From Coriobacteriales bacterium (lineage in GTDB: Bacteria; Actinomycetota; Coriobacteriia; Coriobacteriales; CADBOM01), in NCBI GenBank assembly GCA_017515355.1, contig JAFWGD010000252.1, positions 1 to 9,730 of the forward strand: a DNA stretch of 9,730 nucleotides, given 5' to 3'. Below, piece after piece: positions 1-5,672 of this stretch. A program made the position numbers and the translations under genes. Within the stretch, counting starts at the first letter, position 1; every line of letters starts with the position of its first letter. The notes under the pieces are model-generated. The model was not told the origin of the DNA. It saw nothing but the letters and a program-made list of their open reading frames with translations, and made no database searches.

Positions 1-457
1 GATACTTCTCCTCGATCGCCTCGAAGAGAGCGTTTTTGCAGTGGTAGCAGCGCAGCTTCTCGTTGGCGCGCACTTCGGGCAGCTTCCATCCAGGGTGGCT
101 GATGATCTTCATGCCGAACTCGAGCTGCCTTGATAGATTCGAAGCCTCGTTCAGGCCACGCATGCTGAGCAGGGGAGAGACCGCGAGCACCACATGCAGG
201 TTCTCCTTGGCATCGGCGAGCTCCTCGCGAGCGAGCTTTGCTAACAGCGTAGAATCCACGCCGCCGGAAAAGGCCACGACAACCTCGCCATGGGCTTCGA
301 AGGCAGCCCTGATGTGCTCCTTGACCAGCGAGGATATGCGCTGGGCCTCGGCTTCGTCGATCTCCTCGACGATGGTCGGCTGGGTGAGTTGCACACCGCT
401 TATCGCTCCGGTGCCGGTTGTGGGAATGCCTAGGCCTGAGAGCAGTTCGGAATCCAT
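1..457 (-). CDS. larE: LarE-type ATP-dependent sacrificial sulfur transferase, N-terminal part (runs off the window)
   Basis: Only the first 152 codons are present; the C-terminus lies left of base 1. Seen: a PP-loop ATP-pyrophosphatase motif SGGVDST at residues 64-70, preceded by hydrophobic EVVVAF, and an RCYHCK motif at 136-141, which in LarE-type proteins follows the first half of the PP-loop domain. Family knowledge: LarE adenylates a pyridinium dicarboxylate precursor and gives up its own cysteine sulfur to it, building the nickel-pincer nucleotide used by lactate racemase LarA and relatives. The ATG is supported by AGGAG about five bases upstream. This start gives about 40 residues before the usual LarE beginning, a low-complexity T/G/E-rich leader of unknown role. 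The gene follows the ZIP transporter by 14 bp, so it is probably co-transcribed. The catalytic cysteine region is outside the window, so LarE subclass is uncertain; a generic PP-loop (ExsB-like) protein is the alternative. Confidence 0.85.
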   Translation of the reverse strand, partial: MDSELLSGLGIPTTGTGAISGVQLTQPTIVEEIDEAEAQRISSLVKEHIRAAFEAHGEVVVAFSGGVDSTLLAKLAREELADAKENLHVVLAVSPLLSMRGLNEASNLSRQLEFGMKIISHPGWKLPEVRANEKLRCYHCKNALFEAIEEKY

Positions 458-471
458 GGGAGCTCCTAGCG

Positions 472-1383
472 TCAGAGAATCACTATCAGGATCAACCCAA
501 CGAGTATACCGCCAATGACGGCAAGCGCGGGCTTCTTGGAGTGGAATAGCAAGATCGCTTCCGGCAGTATCTCGCCGAAGAGGACGTAGAGCATCGAGCC
601 GCTGGCGAATGCGAGGCAGAGTGCGAACCAGGTCTCTCCGATTTCGCCGAGTGCGAATCCGATGACCGCGCCGACGACGACCATCGCGCCGACGAGCGCA
701 GCGATTGCAATCGTCTTGACCTTGGAGAGTCCTGCGTAGCGGAAGGGCACTGCCATCGCCATCGCCTCTGGGATGCTGTGGATGCCTATGAGAACCGCGA
801 TGATGATGCCGGACTTGACCATGGCCATGCTTGGGATGGAGAAGGATGCGCCAATGCTCATTCCTGCGGGCAGGTTGTGCAGCGCGATCGCCACGGCCAT
901 GACCCACCCGGCTAGCAGGAGCGTAGACCTGCTCTGGCCTTCGTAGACCATGCCGTGCCCGTCATGCAAGTCGCCATCGGCATGCGCCGAATGGCTCTCC
1001 GCCTGCTCGTGCAGCTTGAGATGTTCGCTGCGGGTGCGCTCGTCGATGACCTGCGCGAGATTGGGGTCGTCGATGGCGCAGCAGTGAATCTTCTTCTGCA
1101 TGCGCGAGTCCATGATCTTGTTGAGCGCGGCGACCACGATTGCCCCCAGCGCAATCGTCCCGACGATCAGCAGCGCGTGACCAACGCCCTCGCCAGCCTC
1201 CAGGGCATCGGGTATGAAGTCGAAGCAGATGATGGCGAGCATGAGTCCGGCCGCGAAGCTGATAACCATGCTCATCAGGCGATTGGAGTCGAGGTTGAAC
1301 GCGGAGGCGACAGAGGCGCCGATGACGCCGCTGCCGATTCCCGTCACGCAGGTGATGGCTATGAGAAGCGCGATCGAATCCAT
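472..1383 (-). CDS. ZIP-family metal transporter with histidine-rich loop
   Basis: A 303-residue polytopic membrane protein of usual bacterial ZIP length. Hydrophobic segments lie at about 3-28, 36-57, 67-88, 153-183, 191-213, 222-246, 253-272 and 284-303. The family metal-site helices are recognisable: HNLPAG at 169-174 and HSIPEA at 202-207. Between helices 3 and 4 a hydrophilic loop (about 95-150) carries HCC at 100-102 and scattered histidines (121, 125, 131, 134, 140, 143), typical of a metal-sensing or metal-capturing ZIP loop. ZIP proteins move divalent metals (Zn, Fe, Mn, sometimes Ni) into the cytoplasm. The usual HNxPEG glutamate is alanine here, so metal preference cannot be assumed. 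It lies 14 bp upstream of larE, and LarE-built cofactors bind nickel; nickel uptake is therefore an attractive inference, not shown. Start: ATG with GGAG upstream (CGGAGCTGGA then ATG). A strong terminator lies just upstream, so its own promoter is unclear. Confidence 0.9.
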   Translation of the reverse strand: MDSIALLIAITCVTGIGSGVIGASVASAFNLDSNRLMSMVISFAAGLMLAIICFDFIPDALEAGEGVGHALLIVGTIALGAIVVAALNKIMDSRMQKKIHCCAIDDPNLAQVIDERTRSEHLKLHEQAESHSAHADGDLHDGHGMVYEGQSRSTLLLAGWVMAVAIALHNLPAGMSIGASFSIPSMAMVKSGIIIAVLIGIHSIPEAMAMAVPFRYAGLSKVKTIAIAALVGAMVVVGAVIGFALGEIGETWFALCLAFASGSMLYVLFGEILPEAILLFHSKKPALAVIGGILVGLILIVIL

Positions 1384-1402
1384 TCCAGCTCCGTTGCATT
1401 CG

Positions 1403-1431
1403 AAAAAGAGGCGCTCGCGAAAGCGCCTCTT
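1403..1431 (-). terminator. Rho-independent terminator after the trigger-factor-like gene
   Basis: A perfect 10-bp stem (AAGAGGCGCT paired with AGCGCCTCTT, loop of six) is followed on the minus strand by five T residues. It lies 55 bp past the stop of the chaperone gene and only 20 bp before the ZIP start codon, so it either isolates the ZIP-larE pair or limits read-through into it. A 10-bp palindrome TAGAATTCTA abuts and overlaps its upstream edge (1431-1440). Confidence 0.85.
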
Positions 1432-1485
1432 AGAATTCTATTGCCATGGGCCCTTATGTGTTGGGCTCAACTCACAAGCGGTGCG

Positions 1486-2832
1486 CTATTGCTGAATTTG
1501 CGGGTTCTCCGGCATCTCGAAGGTCTCGACCTCGGCGGTGCACATCAGCCAGTTGTGGGCCTTGAGCCTCTTGGCAACCTCGAGGATCGAGAACCAGCGG
1601 CCGCTCTCGATGAAGTCCTGCTTGACATCCTCGGGGTTCTTCTGGGAGATCGCCTTGAACGCCTTGTCGATATCCTCGTCTTTGAGCTCGCCGAAGCGCT
1701 CGTTGTAGATCGCGTCGAGTGCGAAGCCCTGCCTGACCACATCGCGAGCCTGGAGCATGATCTGCATGTTGAAGGTCTGCTCGTCGATGTCCTGCTCCTT
1801 CATGAAGTCGTTGATCGTCTTTCCCTCGGTGGAGAGTTGCATGCGCATCTGCCTGACTATGTTCTGCGCGGTGACCTCGTAGATCTCGTCGTCGACTCCG
1901 CCCTTGAAGCGCTCGGCGTTCGCTGCGTCCACGAGCATCGACTTGTACTGCTCATCGGCCTGGATGTGCTGCTGCTCGACGTAGTTGCGGATGTTCTGCT
2001 CGAGCTCTGCATAGGTGTCGAATCCAGGGACGTTCTCCTTGACGAACTCGTCTGTGAGCGTCGGCACCACCTGATGCTGGAACTCGAGTACCTCGACTGT
2101 GGACTTGTAGATGTCGTACTCGGTGTTCTCGTTCTCTTCGCCGAAGTCGCGCGGAGCCTTGAACTCGAATTCCTTGCTGTCGCCGACCTTCATGCCGATG
2201 ATCTGGTTGACGAAGTCCTTGGGCATGAAGCCGTAGTCGAGCTGCAGCAGGCGCTCGTCGCCGGTGAGACCCTTGAGCTCTTCGCCCTTATCGTCGAAGG
2301 TGCGCAGGTTGATTTTGATGAAGTCGCCGAGCTCGACGGTGGCGGTCTGGTCGTCGTTGGGCTCGTAGGTGGTGGTCATCGCGATGATCTGGTCGAACTG
2401 CTGGTCGATCTCCTCCTGCGTGATCGGGCGGATGGGCATCTTGATTTTGACCGGCTCGTACGACTCGAGCGTGACCTTCGGCTTGATCAGCACGCGGATC
2501 GTGAAGGTGAAGTCCTTGTCAGCCTTCGGAATCTCGTTGGAGGAGCAGATCGGATCGGTGGCGATGACCAGGTTGTCCTCGGCGTTGATGACGAATGGCG
2601 CGAGGCGGTTCATGACGAAATCCTGGAGAAGCGCGTCGAACTGCTCCTTGCTGACCGTCTCCTTGATCTTCGCTTCGAGGTCGTCCTCGGGAGTGAACAG
2701 GATTCCGCTCGAGCGCGCGATGAGCTCTAGGCTCTTGTCGATCTCGGTGGCGACGTCCTCCGCCGCGTAGGTTGCGTAGAATTCGATGGCCTTTTTGCCG
2801 AAGGGCTTCTTGATCAGCTTCTTGGGATCCAT
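1486..2832 (-). CDS. Trigger-factor-like chaperone / FKBP-type peptidyl-prolyl isomerase
   Basis: 448 residues from the ATG at 2832, close to the 430-450 of trigger factor. Seen: a KPKVTLESYEPVKI segment (117-130) like the hallmark linker of trigger factor before the isomerase domain; an FKBP-like stretch about 165-250 (VELGDFIKINL, FVNQIIGMKVGDSKEFEF); then LTDEFVKE (259-266) and a long charged helical C-terminal part as in the chaperone arms. The N-terminal ribosome-docking domain is not recognisable: there is no GFRKGK-type signature, and residues 1-75 are a lysine- and glutamate-rich helical stretch. It may therefore be a divergent trigger factor or a paralogue that does not dock on the ribosome. 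The ATG is preferred over an in-frame TTG six bases upstream: AAAGGAG lies 10 bases from the ATG but only 4 from the TTG. It has its own promoter candidate and terminator, so it appears monocistronic. Family confident, role less so; I withhold the symbol tig. Confidence 0.8.
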   Translation of the reverse strand: MDPKKLIKKPFGKKAIEFYATYAAEDVATEIDKSLELIARSSGILFTPEDDLEAKIKETVSKEQFDALLQDFVMNRLAPFVINAEDNLVIATDPICSSNEIPKADKDFTFTIRVLIKPKVTLESYEPVKIKMPIRPITQEEIDQQFDQIIAMTTTYEPNDDQTATVELGDFIKINLRTFDDKGEELKGLTGDERLLQLDYGFMPKDFVNQIIGMKVGDSKEFEFKAPRDFGEENENTEYDIYKSTVEVLEFQHQVVPTLTDEFVKENVPGFDTYAELEQNIRNYVEQQHIQADEQYKSMLVDAANAERFKGGVDDEIYEVTAQNIVRQMRMQLSTEGKTINDFMKEQDIDEQTFNMQIMLQARDVVRQGFALDAIYNERFGELKDEDIDKAFKAISQKNPEDVKQDFIESGRWFSILEVAKRLKAHNWLMCTAEVETFEMPENPQIQQ

Positions 2833-2878
2833 GTTCAAAGCACTCCTTTAGATGATGTATCCATTTTTTCCCTTGGTT

Positions 2879-2907
2879 AGTATAGCGTACCTTGAGACCG
2901 CAGCATC
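2879..2907 (-). promoter_or_regulatory. Candidate promoter of the trigger-factor-like gene
   Basis: Minus-strand -10 box TATACT at 2879-2884. The hexamer 17 bases upstream (GATGCT, 2902-2907) is a poor -35. The inferred transcript would start near 2872, giving a leader of about 40 bases ending in the AAAGGAG ribosome site. Supported by position and the -10 only. Confidence 0.45.
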
Positions 2908-2955
2908 GGGGTTGAAAACCAGCATGCGCATCGCTTAGGCGTTTGGTAGTGGTAG

Positions 2956-2961
2956 TATAAG
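2956..2961 (+). promoter_or_regulatory. Candidate -10 box for the DUF3467-xdhC pair
   Basis: TATAAG on the plus strand in the divergent intergenic region (2833-3029), about 70 bases before the DUF3467 start. No convincing -35 is present 17 bases upstream. It would place the transcript start near 2968, just before a strong leader hairpin. Confidence 0.35.
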
Positions 2962-2973
2962 GCGATGGCGAAA

Positions 2974-2995
2974 AGGCGCGGCTTTCCGTGCGCCT
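2974..2995 (+). other. Leader hairpin upstream of DUF3467-xdhC
   Basis: AGGCGCGG (2974-2981) pairs with CCGTGCGCCT (2986-2995) across a CTTT loop, with two bulged bases. It would lie at the very 5' end of the predicted transcript, ahead of the ribosome site at about 3015-3024. It could stabilise the mRNA 5' end or be a binding site. It has no T-tract and is far too short for a known molybdenum-cofactor riboswitch. Confidence 0.35.
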
Positions 2996-3029
2996 GCGCG
3001 TCTGTACGATTCAACGAAAGGTGGCCTTC

Positions 3030-3293
3030 ATGGCAGAGCAGAAACCCACGAACCTCAACATCACGGCCAAGCCCGAAGACCTCAAGGGCGTCTACGCGAA
3101 CATGTCGATCATCGCATCCACTCCTTCGGAGTCCAGGATCGACTTCATCTACAACGACCATGCGCCGAGCCCGGATAGCCAGGCTCCGTCCTATCTGGTC
3201 TCCCGCGTGATTCTCTCGCACAGCCAGCTCGTCGCGCTCGCCAAGGCGCTCAACGAGCATCTCGACAAGAATCCCGGCCTGACCGGCAGATAG
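3030..3293 (+). CDS. DUF3467 family small protein
   Basis: 87 residues. The layout matches my recollection of DUF3467: a VYANMSII segment early (about 20-27), RIDFIYND (about 37-44), then VSRVILSHSQLVALAKALNEHLDKN towards the C-terminus, a beta-rich start followed by a helix. The family's biochemical role is not established to my knowledge. The chosen ATG follows AAAGGTGG with a short spacer; an upstream ATG at 2988 sits inside the leader hairpin and lacks a ribosome site. The stop codon is three bases before the xdhC start, so the two are almost certainly co-transcribed and perhaps translationally coupled, since the xdhC start has little ribosome site of its own. This suggests a job alongside XdhC, but that is inference from position. 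Confidence 0.8.
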   Translation: MAEQKPTNLNITAKPEDLKGVYANMSIIASTPSESRIDFIYNDHAPSPDSQAPSYLVSRVILSHSQLVALAKALNEHLDKNPGLTGR

Positions 3294-3296
3294 CGG

Positions 3297-4325
3297 ATGG
3301 AAACCATCTTCAGCAAAGCCGTCGCCTGCATGGACGCGGGCGAGAGCTTCGCATACTCGACCATAGTCCGCTCCGCCGGTTCGACGCCGCGCAGCTCGGG
3401 CTCGAAGATGCTGGTCTTGCCCGACCGCATCATCGGAACGATCGGCGGCGGCGGTTCGGAGTACTCCGTCATCAAGATGGCGCGCGACGACGCGCTCGTA
3501 AACGAACGCTCCACCATGCGCACATTCGACATGTCGCCCAAATCCAATGATGCTCTGGGGCTGGTTTGCGGCGGTGACTGCGACGTGCTGATCGCTTACG
3601 TTTCCGCCAGCGATGCCGATGCCAGAGAGGTTCTCAGCGCGGCCCACGATGCCACGATGAACGGCAAGGAGGCAACCCTCTACTCGATCTACGATGCGCG
3701 CGATGAGCAGGCGGCCAGATGCACACTGGCGCTATTCGTGGAGGGGGAGGGGCTCGTCGGGGACTTTCCGGGAATCGGGGTCATTTCGCGCGAGCTGCTC
3801 GAGAGCCCGATCCGCGTCGGCATCCACTGCGACGATGTTCCCGGGGTCAGCGTCTTCAGCGATGCCATCTCGACGGCTGGGGTGATCTACCTCTTCGGCG
3901 CTGGGCACGTTTCCAAGGAGGTCGCCTATCTGGCTGTTCATCTCGGCTACAAGGTCACGGTCTTCGACGATCGTGCAGAGCACGCCAACGAGGAGAGCTT
4001 CCCCGGCTGCGAGATCGTCGTCCTCGATGACTTCCTCCATATTCCGGAGCTCGTAATCGATGGCAGGTCTCATATCCTGATCATCACGCGCGGGCATGCA
4101 TTCGACCGCGACGTCCTCGAGTGGGCAATCGACAAGCCAGCGCATTACATCGGCATGATCGGCTCGAAGACGAAGCGCGCTGCGGTCTACAACAGCCTTC
4201 GCGAGCGCGGCGCGACCGATGATCAGCTTGCGCTGGTGCACAGCCCGATTGGCCTAGAGATCGGTGCCAAGACGCCCGCTGAGATAGCGGTCAGCATCAT
4301 GGCGGAGATCATCTCATGCAAGTGA
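3297..4325 (+). CDS. xdhC: XdhC-family molybdenum cofactor maturation protein
   Basis: 342 residues with the two-part XdhC layout. N-terminal XdhC/CoxI part: SAGSTPRSSG (26-35), GTIGGGGSE (47-55), CGGDCDV (91-97). C-terminal Rossmann part: LFGAGHVSKEVA (199-210), VFDDR (222-226), YIGMIGSKTKR (284-294), and the hallmark SPIGLEIGAKTPAEIA (316-331). Family knowledge: XdhC binds molybdenum cofactor, promotes replacement of an oxo ligand by sulfur with a cysteine desulfurase, and hands it to xanthine-dehydrogenase-type enzymes. Versions in selenium-dependent hydroxylase clusters are proposed to work with selenium. The cysteine desulfurase and MocA-like genes on the opposite strand are plausible partners. 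It follows DUF3467 by three bases and converges tail to tail (38-bp gap) with the adenylate-forming gene. No xdhA/xdhB-type catalytic gene is in the window. The family call is firm, the exact client enzyme unknown. Confidence 0.9.
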   Translation: METIFSKAVACMDAGESFAYSTIVRSAGSTPRSSGSKMLVLPDRIIGTIGGGGSEYSVIKMARDDALVNERSTMRTFDMSPKSNDALGLVCGGDCDVLIAYVSASDADAREVLSAAHDATMNGKEATLYSIYDARDEQAARCTLALFVEGEGLVGDFPGIGVISRELLESPIRVGIHCDDVPGVSVFSDAISTAGVIYLFGAGHVSKEVAYLAVHLGYKVTVFDDRAEHANEESFPGCEIVVLDDFLHIPELVIDGRSHILIITRGHAFDRDVLEWAIDKPAHYIGMIGSKTKRAAVYNSLRERGATDDQLALVHSPIGLEIGAKTPAEIAVSIMAEIISCK

Positions 4326-4358
4326 TTATCGGGGCTTAGCGGGCGTTTTAGGGCCTCT

Positions 4359-4381
4359 GAGCGCTACATTCGCTCGATTTT
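4359..4381 (+). terminator. Weak candidate terminator after xdhC
   Basis: GAGCG (4359-4363) pairs with CGCTC (4371-4375) over a seven-base loop, followed by GATTTT. The stem is short and it overlaps the 3' end of the convergent gene. It is the only terminator-like structure seen between the two converging operons. Confidence 0.3.
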
Positions 4382-5341
4382 GTCATCGAGTCTCTTCATA
4401 ACGCTAGAGCACTCGCAGGGCTGGGGAAGGATCCTTCCCCGATCCTGCGTCCTATATCGCACGAACGGCATCGCCTCTTGCATCAGCGTGGTTATCACGA
4501 TCTCGCCCCACTCGCCGTCGGGCAGCGGGTTGCCGGTTTCATCGACTATCTCCACGAGCAGGTCGTTCTCCCTGATGTGCATGCCTTTGCGGGTATGGCA
4601 GGAGACCGCGCCGGCGAGTCCGATCTCGCGCGATCCGTAATGCAGGAAGGGGTAGCTTCCGATTGCCGATGCGACAGCCTCGCAGAGGTCGGAACTGCAG
4701 GAATCTCCGCTGATGAGCGTGCGCGTGAACGTCGGCGCAATTCCGCGGGTCGCCAGCCCGTCGAGCAGCGCAGCGATGTGGAAAGGATGCCCGATGTACG
4801 CGCTGGGGGAGAGCATCGCCATCTGGTCGATTGCGTAGCAAGCCTCATCTTCTGCTACGTAGCACATCGCGCCGATGCGCCTGCAAGCCTCCTCGATGAG
4901 GTCGGTTAGGCCGAGTTCGCCCGATTCGGGGAAACCGAGCATGACGAAGTCGCCTGGCTCGATGAGCTCTTGCAAGCCGATTTCGAAGAAGCGCGCAGTG
5001 CGATCCCTGTCGGCCTGGGTGTAGTAGATGCGCTTGGGTTTGCCGGTGGTTGCAGAGGTCTCGTCGGAGATGACGCGCACGCACTGCGATTGCGAGACCA
5101 TGCCGAGCTGGCTTGGGTGCTCGATGATGTCGCTTTCGCTTGTGAACGGGAGATTCGCGATATCCGCAAGCGAGTGGAGGTGCGAGGGATAGTTCGCGTA
5201 GAGACCGCGTCCGCTGACTCGCTCGAGCAGCTCGTTGAGCCGTTTCAGCTGGAATTCCTCGAGATCTGCGCGCGTTTCTAAGGTGCACCCCTCGCAAGCG
5301 CTCGCGTATTCGTCAACCTTGCTCTTGGGGAATGCAGCCAT
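4364..5341 (-). CDS. Phenylacetate-CoA-ligase-like adenylate-forming protein without C-terminal lid (DVU_1553-like)
   Basis: 325 residues resembling the N-terminal domain of PaaK-type ANL enzymes. Seen in order: P-loop SATTGKPK (96-103), HYGSREIG (234-241) in place of the aromatic YGxTE motif, GEWGEIVITTL (277-286), RYRTQD (295-300) with the ribose-binding aspartate, and RLDDKIER (317-324), the hinge where the mobile lid normally starts. The protein stops one residue later, so the roughly 100-residue lid with its catalytic lysine is absent. About 430 residues is usual for PaaK relatives. Only 38 bp separate its TAG stop from xdhC on the other strand, so a lost lid encoded nearby is unlikely. 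The start at 5341 has AAAGG eight bases upstream and lies 13 bp after the previous stop; an upstream ATG at 5386 would overlap that gene. Last gene of the minus-strand operon. It may adenylate a carboxylate without forming a CoA ester, or bind nucleotide only. Substrate unknown. Confidence 0.75.
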   Translation of the reverse strand: MAAFPKSKVDEYASACEGCTLETRADLEEFQLKRLNELLERVSGRGLYANYPSHLHSLADIANLPFTSESDIIEHPSQLGMVSQSQCVRVISDETSATTGKPKRIYYTQADRDRTARFFEIGLQELIEPGDFVMLGFPESGELGLTDLIEEACRRIGAMCYVAEDEACYAIDQMAMLSPSAYIGHPFHIAALLDGLATRGIAPTFTRTLISGDSCSSDLCEAVASAIGSYPFLHYGSREIGLAGAVSCHTRKGMHIRENDLLVEIVDETGNPLPDGEWGEIVITTLMQEAMPFVRYRTQDRGRILPQPCECSSVMKRLDDKIERM

Positions 5342-5354
5342 TTCGAACGCCTTT

Positions 5355-5663
5355 CTATTCGGTGTCTTCCGATATCTCCGCAGCATCCATCGCCGCCAGG
5401 CGCGCCTCGAAGCGCTCCTTGCAATCCTCCCAGCGGTCCTCTGGATAGCCGACGCGAATCGAGTTCTTCGCGAGAACGCCCTTCACTTGGATTCCGCCGG
5501 CGAACGCGCCGATGAAGGTCGGGCGGCGCAGCTTCTCGTTGACTCTGATGCTCGCCCAGTCGTCGATGGAGTCCATGAAGCTCTCGGCGCGCACCTCGAG
5601 CGCGTACTGGAAGTTCGCCGAGTTGGTGAAGCAGTTCTCGATCTTCTTGCAGGTGAATTCCAT
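5355..5663 (-). CDS. Small uncharacterised protein of the maturation operon
   Basis: 102 residues; I do not recognise the family. Seen: no signal peptide or membrane helix; an N-terminal FTCKKIENCF segment placing cysteines at 5 and 11, and a third cysteine at 81; a glycine-rich hydrophobic stretch TFIGAFAGGIQVKGVL (49-64); VGYPEDRWEDCKERFEARL (71-89), probably helical; an acidic tail. It is not a CxxC zinc ribbon, ferredoxin, TusA or DUF3343 protein by eye. It starts 10 bases after the stop of the cysteine desulfurase gene, with AGGGG just upstream of the ATG, and ends 13 bp before the adenylate-forming gene, so it belongs to this operon. A role as acceptor or partner of the desulfurase, or of the adenylate-forming protein, is conceivable from position only. 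Coding is supported by tight packing and codon choice matching the neighbours. Confidence 0.75.
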   Translation of the reverse strand: MEFTCKKIENCFTNSANFQYALEVRAESFMDSIDDWASIRVNEKLRRPTFIGAFAGGIQVKGVLAKNSIRVGYPEDRWEDCKERFEARLAAMDAAEISEDTE

Positions 5664-5672
5664 GGCCTGCCC

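Noticed and set aside
955..2730. A 591-codon plus-strand open frame antisense to the ZIP and trigger-factor-like genes
   Set aside because: Its translation is a Val/Leu/Asp/Glu-rich string without domain structure, explained by the codon bias of the opposite-strand gene; it spans two real genes and a terminator.
2962..3029. Molybdenum-cofactor riboswitch in the xdhC leader
   Set aside because: The leader is only about 60 bases with a single hairpin; the known element is much larger and multi-stemmed.
4326..4363. A frameshifted or stop-interrupted C-terminal lid of the adenylate-forming gene
   Set aside because: The gap is only 38 bases and no minus-strand frame opposite xdhC resembles a ligase lid; the stop is TAG, so it is not a selenocysteine codon.
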